Shown: positions 1-7,422 of the stretch, in pieces
How the letters are laid out: every line of letters starts with the position of its first letter
How positions within the stretch are numbered: the first letter of the stretch is position 1
Source: CAZTWC01 sp964617105 [NCBI: uncultured Myxococcia bacterium]
Lineage (GTDB): Bacteria > CAZTWC01
Direction: 5' to 3'
DNA length: 12,451 nucleotides
Assembly (NCBI GenBank): GCA_964617105.1
Contig: CAZTWC010000085.1
Span: 1 to 12,451, forward strand
Notes under the pieces: model-generated
The model's input: only the letters and a program-made list of their open reading frames with translations
The model's database searches: none
Told to the model about the DNA's origin: nothing
Translations under genes and position numbers: made by a program

Positions 1-574
1 CCAATAGTAGATTAAGCCAATGATCAAGGTGACCGGCCAACACCTCTCCAAAGGGAATTTGCTGAGAGGTGATTCCCCTGCAGGTTACCACCGTTTTATC
101 TCGGTAAGTTTTGGGGGTGGGGATTTCTTGTTTAAAGCAAGTCAGTTTAAGTTGGGATACAAGATCTTGCCAATTAGCGCAGTCTTCGGACCAGTTTATA
201 TGGGAGATATGATAAATATCTACCAGAGCATTGACTTTAGAGCGGGCTATTTTTTTATAGGTAAGATTTTTCAAGGGATCTAAAAAAGATATTACCGGAC
301 CTTTTTCAAGCGCCAGACCAGCGTTTTTTTTTGGGGCAACCTGGTTTAGGAATAGATTGATGGTTTCTCTGGTAAAAAAAGTATAGTCCATGACCAATAG
401 GAAGGGGGGATCTATCAAATCGGAAATATCTTTTACTACTTTGGGTTCTAATCCTGCTGATTCAAGCACTTCGATTTGATATGAAACCAGGGGTTGGTTG
501 AGAATCATGGAGAGTCCACAGGGCTCATTAAAAGGTTCAATGATTTTATCGGTTTCCAGGATGTAGGCTTTCAT
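1..574 (-). CDS. Nucleotidyltransferase-like protein, N-terminal part (runs off left edge)
   Basis: The reading frame is open on the minus strand from ATG at 574 to the window edge (191 codons, no stop). GGAG lies 4-5 bases upstream of the ATG. The protein starts MKAYILETDKIIEPFNEPC. The stretch 'SMILNQPLVSYQIEVLESAGLE' (split here: SMILNQPLVSYQ, then IEVLESAGLE) looks like the 'P.L.V.G.PLI.Y.IE.L..AG' segment of RmlA/GlmU-type sugar-phosphate nucleotidyltransferases. The later FLLVMDYTFFTRETINLFL resembles the strand carrying the metal-binding Asp of that fold. The glycine-rich nucleotide-binding loop (GxGTRLxPxT) is absent, so the domain may be degenerate or non-catalytic. In related two-domain proteins a left-handed beta-helix would follow, but that part is outside the window. 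It is transcribed divergently from the lipoprotein gene at 975. The coding frame is solid; the fold assignment is an inference from weak resemblance. Confidence 0.55.
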   Translation of the reverse strand, partial: MKAYILETDKIIEPFNEPCGLSMILNQPLVSYQIEVLESAGLEPKVVKDISDLIDPPFLLVMDYTFFTRETINLFLNQVAPKKNAGLALEKGPVISFLDPLKNLTYKKIARSKVNALVDIYHISHINWSEDCANWQDLVSQLKLTCFKQEIPTPKTYRDKTVVTCRGITSQQIPFGEVLAGHLDHWLNLLL

Positions 575-674
575 GTTTCTCCGGTGGAATTACTTCTGCA
601 AACTAAAGTTAAAACCTAAATAGTCTATGATATCTTAACGTTACAAAGTGATAACTGGTTTGGTTGTCCGCTTG

Positions 675-694
675 ATGATAACTTTTGTTATCAT
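675..694. promoter_or_regulatory. 8-bp palindrome, possible upstream activator site
   Basis: ATGATAAC-TTTT-GTTATCAT forms a perfect 8-bp inverted repeat with a TTTT centre. A further copy of TGATAAC lies at 649-655. It sits about 200 bases upstream of the sigma-54 promoter at 892-907, a distance at which sigma-54 enhancer-binding proteins usually bind. It also lies about 100 bases upstream of the divergent gene ending at 574 and could act there. The rest of the 575-974 spacer shows no credible gene; apart from this site and the promoter it contains only a short direct repeat, CGTAGTGA at 848-855 followed by CGTAGTG. Confidence 0.35.
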
Positions 695-891
695 AATTGT
701 CTTTAAAGCGGTGAAAAAAGAGAAGATTACCGGTATGGAGCCGTAAAATCAACTGGAAAAGGAAATAAACCAATAAAAATAATCCGATAGAATATGACAG
801 AGTTTGATGTTGTGTAAAATAGTCTGTAATAACGGTATGATAGCAAGCGTAGTGACGTAGTGTTAAAAGGACACATTGTTAACTCCTTAAC

Positions 892-907
892 TGGCACGTT
901 ATTTGCA
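892..907 (+). promoter_or_regulatory. Sigma-54 (-24/-12) promoter
   Basis: TGGCACG at 892-898, four bases, then TTGCA at 903-907 matches the RpoN consensus TGGCACG-N4-TTGCW at every fixed position. The GG and GC doublets (893-894 and 905-906) are separated by exactly 10 bases. Transcription should begin near 918, leaving a leader of roughly 57 bases before the ATG at 975. Such a promoter needs an AAA+ enhancer-binding activator; none is encoded in the window. Confidence 0.85.
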
Positions 908-974
908 TTAAAGATTAAATACGATTTCTTACACCACATTGGGTAACAAGAGTAATTATTGGAGTTAAAAGAGT

Positions 975-2420
975 ATGGGTAACCAGATTAAAATAATATT
1001 AATGATGATATTGGCCATATTTCTCCTGTCATCCTGTGACGTACCCGTTATAAACGAGGATTTACTGGGAAAAACCGACCCTTCAAAAGAGGGAAATAGT
1101 GATGATAAAACCGGCTCTGTTGGTGACGCCAATAGCCAGGAAATTGGAAAAAATGACCCTGATATAGACAAAATTGATCAAAACCAAGATGGAACTGATC
1201 CGGATAGTTCAACCTCCGCGAGTGTTGATAAGGACTCTTGCCAGGGTACCTGCATACGCGGAGAAATTAAATTGGTTCAAGAAGTGGCCAAAGCCCCGAA
1301 AACCATAACTGTAGGGCTGATTGCTTTGAATTTTGACGATTTCAATGATCAGACCTGGCAAAATGGATACAAGAAGATATTGAGCTTAAAGGGGAATAAT
1401 GTTGAAAAGGTAAGTGCTAAAATATCTTTTAATGGAACTCGGGTTAACTATAAATTGCGTTTGCCCGCCAAACCGGATCACTTGATGTCAAAACCGGAAA
1501 GTATATTTACTGTGAAAGAGGTTCCGGATGATTTTAAAAGTGTAGTTTTTTTACCGATAGTTTATCACGATAAAAACCAAGATAGCATCTATATACCAGA
1601 AGACGGTGATGAATTAATCGGTTCTTCCGACCGGCGGGTGATAGCCTATTTAAGTGGTACTCTCCCCACTTATTTTTCTAAAGGAGGAGCCCGCCTGGGT
1701 TATCAACAGGTAATCATCCAAGACAATTATGTTTCTATTCAACCCATTGATATGCTTCTTAACCTGAAAATTCGCAATATTCCCCTGCCCACGGTGACTA
1801 TTAAAGGGGAGGTGATTGTCAACAAGGATGTAGAAGATCATATTTTTGGACTCAAGTTGCGGTTAGGGTTTATTTTGAATAACGATAAACAGAATAAAAA
1901 TCCCATTGATGATTCAATTTTAGAGATAGTCAGCCAGGATATTAATCTGACCTCTGCCTCCAGACACAGCGGTTTCAGTATTACTCTCCCCGATTTGACC
2001 GATAGGATTACCAAATTTGAGATGGGAGATCAGCGAATGAGAGTAGATGATTTGCCGGCCGACAATTATCAGGTAGTTGGAGTACCGGTGGTCTATTGGG
2101 ACCGTAATAACAGCGGCAAATACGAACATCATCAGGATACCAACGGAAACAATATATTTGATAATAGTGAAATAAACAATCTCCATCAAGATATTATTTT
2201 AGGGCAGTTGACCGAGAAATTGATTTTTACTTTCTCGTACGCTGAGCCGGATATTCCCCTGGTTTTGCCTTTGATGACTTCTTTGCACAAGGGGTGGAAT
2301 TTGTGGCAATATCATGTTAAACCATCATTGACCAGCAATCAGAACCAAAATCAGGAAACAGTATTCCAGAGTATCTCTATTGCCAGACAACTTAAGATTG
2401 AGATTAAAAATGGTAAGTGA
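975..2420 (+). CDS. Two-repeat lipoprotein with Asp/Asn calcium-loop-like motifs
   Basis: This is a 481-residue secreted lipoprotein. Residues 1-21 form a type II signal peptide with lipobox L18-S-S-C21; Asp at +2 would mean inner-membrane retention under E. coli Lol rules, which may not hold here. Residues 22-88 are an Asp/Asn/Ser-rich linker, followed by a Cys pair (C89, C93). Two related domains follow, about 95-228 and 276-412. 'IRGEIKLV...GLIALNFDD' matches 'IKGEVIVN...RLGFILNND', and 'VPDDFKSVVFLPIVYHDKNQD' (in part) matches 'LPADNYQVVGVPVVYWDRNNS'. Each copy carries an EF-hand-like loop: D199-x-N201-x-D203 to D210, and D388-x-N390-x-N392-x-I394 to E399. GGAG lies 10 bases before the start, and a consensus sigma-54 promoter lies upstream. 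No family name was recognised; binding of calcium or another ligand at the cell surface is an inference. Confidence 0.85.
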   Translation: MGNQIKIILMMILAIFLLSSCDVPVINEDLLGKTDPSKEGNSDDKTGSVGDANSQEIGKNDPDIDKIDQNQDGTDPDSSTSASVDKDSCQGTCIRGEIKLVQEVAKAPKTITVGLIALNFDDFNDQTWQNGYKKILSLKGNNVEKVSAKISFNGTRVNYKLRLPAKPDHLMSKPESIFTVKEVPDDFKSVVFLPIVYHDKNQDSIYIPEDGDELIGSSDRRVIAYLSGTLPTYFSKGGARLGYQQVIIQDNYVSIQPIDMLLNLKIRNIPLPTVTIKGEVIVNKDVEDHIFGLKLRLGFILNNDKQNKNPIDDSILEIVSQDINLTSASRHSGFSITLPDLTDRITKFEMGDQRMRVDDLPADNYQVVGVPVVYWDRNNSGKYEHHQDTNGNNIFDNSEINNLHQDIILGQLTEKLIFTFSYAEPDIPLVLPLMTSLHKGWNLWQYHVKPSLTSNQNQNQETVFQSISIARQLKIEIKNGK

Positions 2421-2435
2421 TTTCTCAGGCGGGGT

Positions 2436-2467
2436 TAGCAACCCAGGAAGGAGATCCCGGGTTGCTA
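2436..2467. terminator. Hairpin between convergent genes
   Basis: TAGCAACCC (2436-2444) and GGGTTGCTA (2459-2467) form a perfect 9-bp stem with a 14-base loop. It sits 15 bases after the lipoprotein stop and 16 bases from the end of the convergent phasin-like gene, so it could stop transcription from both sides. There is no U-tract on either side, so intrinsic termination is only probable. Confidence 0.5.
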
Positions 2468-2483
2468 TAGATAAGTTTCACTT

Positions 2484-3083
2484 CTATAGTTTCTGATTGA
2501 TAGTGTTTATTACGGTTTTACGATTTTTATTATTCTCTTCGTGATCTTTAATTGCCAATAACTGGTCTCTACTTAGCCCTTTCAGCTCGTTAACCACATT
2601 TTTAACATTCAGGCTGTCAAAATCTTCAATTGGCAAGGTGGTAATTGCTGGTTCGGTGGCCAGGTTTTCTGCCGGAATGTTTTCATTTTGGGGCTCTATT
2701 ACTTCTTTGGAAAGGCCAGGAATTTTTCTAATCTGTTTATCGATATTTTCTATTGCCTGGTTGAGGCTATTGAAATTTTCCTGGGCCAGAGTATGGATTT
2801 TACCGATATTATCTTCAACGGTGTTTTTAACTCTTTTTTCAATTTTTCCCAGTTCTGTTTTTTGTTCTTTGATTAAAGTGTTTAACATTTCTCTGCCTTC
2901 ATTTTCAAAACGCTCTTTCATCTGGTTAAAATGTTGGGCCAGGTTGTTAATTTCGCCCTGAGCATATTCCATGACATTGATCCCTTTTTCATAGGTTTTG
3001 TCAAAGATGACCTGGCTTTTTTCGGCCAATTCCTGGTTTTGTTTGGTAAGTTTGTTAAACAGGTTGTCTAGTAATTCTTTCAT
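2484..3083 (-). CDS. Phasin-like coiled-coil protein
   Basis: This 199-residue soluble protein has no signal peptide. Residues 1-125 are almost wholly amphipathic helix rich in Glu, Lys, Gln and Asn, of the phasin or apolipoprotein type. A Pro/Glu/Thr linker follows at about 126-153. A compact C-terminal module covers 154-199, with core SLNVKNVVNELKGLS and an ending of the form 'HEENNKNRKTVINTI...L'. Similar 'L-x-V-K-x-x-x-x-x-L-x-G-L-S...NR-x-T-V' tails recur in bacterial phasin-like and granule- or droplet-associated proteins, as I recall the family. The role is probably to coat polyhydroxyalkanoate or lipid granules, or to serve as a structural coiled coil; no PHA synthase is in the window to support this. 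The start is fixed by a strong AAAGGAG 7 bases upstream of the ATG. It is controlled by the double-operator promoter at 3179-3229. The coding call is firm; the function is moderate to low. Confidence 0.8.
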   Translation of the reverse strand: MKELLDNLFNKLTKQNQELAEKSQVIFDKTYEKGINVMEYAQGEINNLAQHFNQMKERFENEGREMLNTLIKEQKTELGKIEKRVKNTVEDNIGKIHTLAQENFNSLNQAIENIDKQIRKIPGLSKEVIEPQNENIPAENLATEPAITTLPIEDFDSLNVKNVVNELKGLSRDQLLAIKDHEENNKNRKTVINTINQKL

Positions 3084-3178
3084 TTTGAATCTCCTTTCAT
3101 AAAGATAAATAAAAAATTAAATATTAACTTTAGTGATTAAATCCCGTGGACTTCTTTTGTTAATAGGACCAGCATCGT

Positions 3179-3193
3179 TAACGCGCCGCGTTA
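3179..3193. promoter_or_regulatory. Operator copy 1, at the transcription start
   Basis: TAACGCGCCGCGTTA is a perfect 7+1+7 dyad placed just downstream of the predicted start site (about 3194). With the flanking GTTAAC bases, the two sites also form a larger imperfect inverted repeat: 3176-3194 against 3204-3222, matching at 17 of 19 positions. Confidence 0.75.
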
Positions 3194-3200
3194 TGGACAC

Positions 3201-3229
3201 AATATAACGCACCGCGTTAACGCAGTCAA
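3201..3229 (-). promoter_or_regulatory. Sigma-70 promoter of the phasin-like gene
   Basis: Read on the minus strand, TTGACT (3229-3224) and TATATT (3206-3201) are separated by exactly 17 bases, each with one mismatch to the consensus hexamers. The start of transcription should fall near 3194, about 110 bases before the ATG at 3083. Both operator copies overlap or abut this promoter. Confidence 0.8.
3205..3219. promoter_or_regulatory. Operator copy 2, inside the -35/-10 spacer
   Basis: TAACGCACCGCGTTA is a 7+1+7 dyad with one mismatched pair. It occupies most of the spacer and the edge of the -10 hexamer of the promoter at 3201-3229. It is a copy of the perfect dyad at 3179-3193, 26 bases away centre to centre. 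Occupancy would block RNA polymerase, so the factor is presumably a repressor. TetR-type regulators commonly use dyads of this size, but the protein is not identifiable from here. Confidence 0.75.
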
Positions 3230-3270
3230 GCTTTTTTTGATAAATATTTTTTGAAGAGAATTTGAGGGCG

Positions 3271-3311
3271 AAAAAAAGGCCCTGGAATATTATAATATTC
3301 CAGGGCCTTTT
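3271..3311 (-). terminator. Strong intrinsic terminator
   Basis: GGCCCTGGAATATTA (3278-3292) is followed directly by its exact complement (3293-3307). With the flanking A and T runs this gives a 38-base perfect palindrome (3274-3311). On the minus strand the stem is followed by seven U residues (3277-3271), so it ends transcription of the 665-residue lipoprotein gene whose stop is at 3353. It separates that gene from the promoter of the phasin-like gene. A four-T run on the other side could allow weak termination in the plus direction. Confidence 0.9.
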
Positions 3312-3352
3312 GAACTAGAAACAGATTCCCCTTGAGTCAGGGGATTTCCTTA

Positions 3353-5350
3353 TTATTTGATCAGGCAATAGGCGTTGGCATCTTTTTTACATTCCAAAAC
3401 CGTGAAATGAGTCATTTTGCTGTTGACACTATCGGTGTTGTTGGAATTGAATTTAAACAGGTCTTTGTAAGTAACGCCATTGAGGGTCATGCCCTGAATA
3501 AACAACTCTTCTGCGGTCCGGTCGGTGGCAGAAGCCTTAGAAAAGTTGGGTAGGACCATGTCGCCGGTTAAGGTTCCGGGATAAAAGATAGTCCAGTTGC
3601 CACTATTTTTGGTCATAAATTTAGCCCGCATAATGTCGGTGTTTCCTTTTGCAGGGATGGTGATTTTTTTAGCCGTAGCGGTAAAAGAGATCCCGTTGGA
3701 GATCTGGGCGAAATTTTTAAAGGTAAAGTCGCCAGGTTTGGAGGGAAAATGCTCAATCAATCCACTTACCAACGAACCGCTACCTTCGGAAGAAATCAGG
3801 CTAGCAGCATCGGTTGATAGTGCAATAGCCTTGTAAGGATTACCCTCTAAGCCATGGTGAAGGTCTGCGTAGGACAGTTCTACGAAACTGCCGGTTTTTC
3901 CCTCTGGAGGATTGATTTTGCCATCTGCTGGGTTGGTTTTTGCATCAGTAGTATCCACTCCAATTGTCAAGCCGGTGGGAACCAGGCCGATATTGGGAAC
4001 ATCAGTACCCACCAAAACAAATGTAGAGTCCATCCATTGGTTGGTTACACCTGGTTTTAGGGGCAGGTTGGGGATGGTGGCCTTGACTTTGTTGGTCAGC
4101 TGGTGAGTCAGGTCTAGATCAACTTTGTCAAATTTGGCAAAATCGGAGATCATAATGGCTTTGCCATTTTGGTCTTGACTGGGAACCCGGGGGAAACTAT
4201 TGAGATTTAGGTTAGTTTTAACGGCATGTTTCAATGTGGAAAACAAGGGTATAATTTTGGGTAATATTTCACCCAAATCTGCTGAGGAACCACCCGTAAC
4301 CTGACTGACCAGATCAATGGTTTGCTCTTCGTTCAAGCAGCCGCCAATCCCCCAACCGATCCGGCGACCAGGGGAACCAATCACTTTGTATTCATTTATA
4401 TCAATTCCCAGGGATTCTATTGACAACACCAGAGCTGAAGGTATGTCCAAAGTTTGTCCAAAAAGGGTTTGAGTAAGGGAATCGCCTACGAGCGCGCTAA
4501 AATTGAAATTGAGCATGTTGCCCGGCAAGGAAACGCCGGAAAGACCTAGTTTAGTGTAACAGTCTTTGGTCTGGTTAAATTTAAAGTTGCCTCTAAAACC
4601 GGCAGACTTGGTGTTATCCGATTTTGGAGACAGGTAGATAACAATATCCTGAAGATCTATTTGCATAATAGTGACATAGTCGTAGTCATTGTGAAAAATA
4701 CTAATATTGGAAGTGCCGCTTACGCCGCTAATTTGAGCAACGCCCAGGTTATCGGTGGTCACGACCGCACCATCATTAACTAGCACTTTGGCGTCTTTAA
4801 CCGCACCGCCAAGTTCGGAGTACACCACCACTCTGATGCCGCTGGTTACATCACCGTAGTTAGTGACTTTTACCGTATTAGAGCAAGTGATGTTTTGGCC
4901 TTTTACTTTGGCTTTGGCACTAATTTCCGCCACACCGCTATTACTGCCGCCTACGGCTTTGCCGCTGGCATCAACGGTTACTGCATTAGTGTCGGAAGAG
5001 GCCCACTCAAAAGTAGCGGCTGCATCTACACCACAAGCATCACTAAAAGCCTCGCCGTGTAATTGGATAGATTCGCCTTTGCGAATACCTTTGGCCGGGG
5101 TGGTAATCAGGCATTTGTCAGCCGGGGTTGTGCAGGCTACGGGGGTAATGTCGCTACCGGCATCAGCTTCGCCAGTTCCACCGTTGTCAGATTTTGGGGT
5201 ATCGGTTTGGGGGCCAGCATCTTTATCACCAGCACCATTTCCGCCATCAGTGGTTGCATCTGAGGGTGTATCATCAGACCCGCAGTTGTAAAAGAAAAGC
5301 ATCAGGGAAAGAACCATAAGCATACTTAACAGGATTTTGGTAACTTTCAT
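3353..5350 (-). CDS. Ig-like domain lipoprotein with unassigned C-terminal region
   Basis: This is a 665-residue envelope protein. A hydrophobic signal segment (residues 5-22) leads to FFYNC, whose Cys23 is the likely lipidation site; Asn at -1 and Phe at -3 make this an atypical lipobox. Residues 24-72 are an Asp/Gly/Thr linker of the kind common in Myxococcota-type lipoproteins. Residues about 84-162 look like a Big_2-type bacterial Ig domain, with core FEWASSDTNAVTVDASGKAV. Residues about 169-242 resemble a carboxypeptidase-regulatory-like beta-sandwich (GAVKDAKVLVNDG...TTDNLGVAQI). Residues 250-665 match no family I recognise. The start ATG at 5350 has AAAGGGGG about 10 bases upstream. 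A promoter lies at 5415-5443 and the terminator at 3271-3311, so it is monocistronic. A surface binding or adhesion role is an inference. Confidence 0.85.
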   Translation of the reverse strand: MKVTKILLSMLMVLSLMLFFYNCGSDDTPSDATTDGGNGAGDKDAGPQTDTPKSDNGGTGEADAGSDITPVACTTPADKCLITTPAKGIRKGESIQLHGEAFSDACGVDAAATFEWASSDTNAVTVDASGKAVGGSNSGVAEISAKAKVKGQNITCSNTVKVTNYGDVTSGIRVVVYSELGGAVKDAKVLVNDGAVVTTDNLGVAQISGVSGTSNISIFHNDYDYVTIMQIDLQDIVIYLSPKSDNTKSAGFRGNFKFNQTKDCYTKLGLSGVSLPGNMLNFNFSALVGDSLTQTLFGQTLDIPSALVLSIESLGIDINEYKVIGSPGRRIGWGIGGCLNEEQTIDLVSQVTGGSSADLGEILPKIIPLFSTLKHAVKTNLNLNSFPRVPSQDQNGKAIMISDFAKFDKVDLDLTHQLTNKVKATIPNLPLKPGVTNQWMDSTFVLVGTDVPNIGLVPTGLTIGVDTTDAKTNPADGKINPPEGKTGSFVELSYADLHHGLEGNPYKAIALSTDAASLISSEGSGSLVSGLIEHFPSKPGDFTFKNFAQISNGISFTATAKKITIPAKGNTDIMRAKFMTKNSGNWTIFYPGTLTGDMVLPNFSKASATDRTAEELFIQGMTLNGVTYKDLFKFNSNNTDSVNSKMTHFTVLECKKDANAYCLIK

Positions 5351-5414
5351 TTTAAAGAACCCCCTTTGAATTAATGGAAAAAAGGTAATTGACTTTTTTG
5401 GTCAAGAGTGGGTA

Positions 5415-5443
5415 ATAATCCTATATTAATGGAAAACTGTCAA
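5415..5443 (-). promoter_or_regulatory. Sigma-70 promoter for the Ig-like lipoprotein
   Basis: On the minus strand a perfect -35 TTGACA (5443-5438) is followed after 17 bases by GATTAT (5420-5415), a 4 of 6 match to the -10 hexamer. It lies 65 bases upstream of the ATG at 5350. No comparably good promoter was found in this spacer for the divergent gene at 5506. Confidence 0.6.
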
Positions 5444-5505
5444 GGAGATTTAAAGTCGAAATAAAGTTATATTTTAATTGATCGGCAGATGGAGGTAGAG
5501 AAAAG

Positions 5506-7230
5506 ATGAGAGCAAAATTATTGATATTGTTGATGTTATATGTTGTTTGTGCAGGATTTGTTCAGGCCAGGGTCAAGGGTTTAAACAACTATGCCACCGG
5601 CAAAAAAGTGATGGTAACCACAGATCATCCAATTGCCTCTCAAATTGGTGTTGATATTTTAAAACAGGGCGGTAACGTGGTTGATGCTGCGGTGGCCGCA
5701 ACCTTTGCTTTGGGGGTATTAAACCCCTTCTCCTCTGGTATAGGCGGTGGAGGTTTTGCCATCTATCTACCCGGCCCCGGCCAAAAAACAGAGAAGAAAT
5801 TAAAAGAAACAGGTGTATATGTTCTCGATTTTAGAGAGCAGGCTCCAAAATTGGTTACGGCCTCTATCTACGATAAAGGCCGGAGCCAGGGGAAAAGATT
5901 GACTTATGAAGGCCCATTAGCCTCAGGTGTGCCAGGAGAGGTGGCGGGACTGCTTCAACTTCACCGGAAATATGGCCGGCTTCCCCGGGCGCGGTTGTTA
6001 GAGCCGGCTATTAAGTTGGCAGAAATCGGTTTTAAACCCTCTCCATATTATATCAAAGTAATAGAAACCCATAGCGCTGAATTTCTCGCTCACGCCCCTT
6101 TGGCATCCCTGTTTATTCCCGGGGGCATAATTAAACCTGCCACCATAATAAAACAGAAAAAATTGGCAGAAACTCTAAAGTTAATCAGCAAAAGCGGTAG
6201 GAAATCGTTCTACCAAGGAAAAATAGCCCAAAAAATTGTCAGATGGTCAAAAAATAGTGGCGGGGCTATAACTTTGAACGACTTGAAACACTACCAAATC
6301 AAAGTGAGAAAGCCGGTTACCGGTCAATACCGTGGACTGACAATTCACTCCATGCCGCCGCCTTCATCTGGCGGTGCTTTGGTGGTTGAGATGCTAAATA
6401 TTCTGGAATCTTTTGACTTAGCCGGTATGGGCCATAATTCTCCCCGCTATATTCAGGTGGTGGTATCGGCAATGAAACAGGCTTATAAAGACCGGGCGAA
6501 ATATTTTGGTGATCCCGACTTTGTGAAAATTCCCCTTAAACAGTTAGTTTCCAAGGAATATGCCAAAGAGATTAGTGCCTCTATTAAAAAGGACATTTCC
6601 CTGCCAAAGGATAAAAAGAGTAAAATTATCCCTCCGCCCGATGATAGCGGCACCAGTCATCTTTGCGTGGCGGACCATCATGGAAATACCCTGGTATTGA
6701 CCTCCACCATAAATACTCTATTTGGTTCCAAGGAAATAGTGCCTGGAACCGGAATAGTGATGAACAACCACATGGATGATTTTTCCTGGCCCAAAGGAGC
6801 CAACACTTATGGTCTGGTGGGCAGCAGCCAAAATTATATCCAGGGCGGCAAGAGGCCGCTTTCCAGTATGTCGCCAACCATTATCACCAAAGCGGGAAAA
6901 CCAATATTGGCATTGGGCGCCTCTGGCGGACCCCGAATAATTTCCGCTACCTTGCAAGTAATAATTAATGTAATTGATTTTAAGATGAATTTAAAACAGG
7001 CGGTTGCTAAGCCCAGGTTCCATCACCAGTGGAAACCGGATACTATATTTTACGAGCCCGATTTGGCGGAAGGCCCAACCGGGGCTCAGAGAATGGAAAG
7101 ATTAAAAAAAAATGGTCTTACTTTTAAACAACGAGACAAACTAGGGGTGGTTCAGGCCATAGACCTGAGTCATGGACATTTGGAAGGGGTATCGGATCCG
7201 AGAAAATATGGACAGCCGGCAGGATTCTAG
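5506..7230 (+). CDS. ggt: Gamma-glutamyltransferase (glutathione hydrolase), periplasmic
   Basis: This 574-residue enzyme is of normal family length. It cleaves or transfers the gamma-glutamyl group of glutathione and related peptides in the periplasm, and matures by self-cleavage into large and small subunits. Residues 1-21 are a Sec signal peptide ending around FVQA. The substrate-binding Arg is in LDFREQAP (R110). The maturation and catalytic Thr is T383 in SGTSHLCVADHHGN, so the small subunit would start there. Other family landmarks are PGTGIVMNNHMDDF (413-426), PLSSMSPTI (S453, S454) and the oxyanion GASGGPRI (G474, G475). All key residues are present, so it should be active. GGAGG lies 10 bases upstream of the ATG. 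It stands alone between divergent and spaced genes; a link to the neighbouring lipoproteins is not evident. Confidence 0.95.
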   Translation: MRAKLLILLMLYVVCAGFVQARVKGLNNYATGKKVMVTTDHPIASQIGVDILKQGGNVVDAAVAATFALGVLNPFSSGIGGGGFAIYLPGPGQKTEKKLKETGVYVLDFREQAPKLVTASIYDKGRSQGKRLTYEGPLASGVPGEVAGLLQLHRKYGRLPRARLLEPAIKLAEIGFKPSPYYIKVIETHSAEFLAHAPLASLFIPGGIIKPATIIKQKKLAETLKLISKSGRKSFYQGKIAQKIVRWSKNSGGAITLNDLKHYQIKVRKPVTGQYRGLTIHSMPPPSSGGALVVEMLNILESFDLAGMGHNSPRYIQVVVSAMKQAYKDRAKYFGDPDFVKIPLKQLVSKEYAKEISASIKKDISLPKDKKSKIIPPPDDSGTSHLCVADHHGNTLVLTSTINTLFGSKEIVPGTGIVMNNHMDDFSWPKGANTYGLVGSSQNYIQGGKRPLSSMSPTIITKAGKPILALGASGGPRIISATLQVIINVIDFKMNLKQAVAKPRFHHQWKPDTIFYEPDLAEGPTGAQRMERLKKNGLTFKQRDKLGVVQAIDLSHGHLEGVSDPRKYGQPAGF

Positions 7231-7286
7231 TTTTCGTCCGTGAATTTACTTAATCGTGAGAATTTGGCTGCGCTTGGTAAAAATAC

Positions 7287-7315
7287 TTGACATATTCACC
7301 TTTATTTTATAATTT
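7287..7315 (+). promoter_or_regulatory. Probable sigma-70 promoter for the outer-membrane barrel gene
   Basis: A perfect TTGACA at 7287-7292 is followed either by TATAAT at 7308-7313 (15-base spacer) or by TAATTT at 7310-7315 (17-base spacer). The leader to the ATG at 7423 would be about 100 bases and contains the direct repeat TCGGTAAT at 7328-7335 and 7347-7354. Confidence 0.55.
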
Positions 7316-7422
7316 TTAAGGTATTTCTCGGTAATCTACTATGAAATCGGTAATATGCCCAAACTATAACAGAGTGGTGGTTGCTGATTTTTGAACACAA
7401 AATTATGAGGTTAATCAAATCA

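Noticed and set aside
20-283. 87-codon plus-strand frame at the left edge
   Set aside because: It is antisense to the open nucleotidyltransferase-like frame, which has a good ribosome-binding site and coherent protein.
3190-3199. DnaA-box-like TTATGGACA
   Set aside because: It is a single near-match with no cluster, and it lies in the promoter-operator region of the phasin-like gene.
4863-5291. 142-codon plus-strand frame opposite the Ig-like lipoprotein
   Set aside because: It lies wholly antisense to a well-supported gene, and its Ala/Ser/Pro-rich composition is what the Asp/Gly/Thr codons give on the other strand.
7341-7394. Possible 17-codon leader peptide beginning MKSVICPNYN
   Set aside because: There is no ribosome-binding site, attenuator hairpin or run of regulatory codons.
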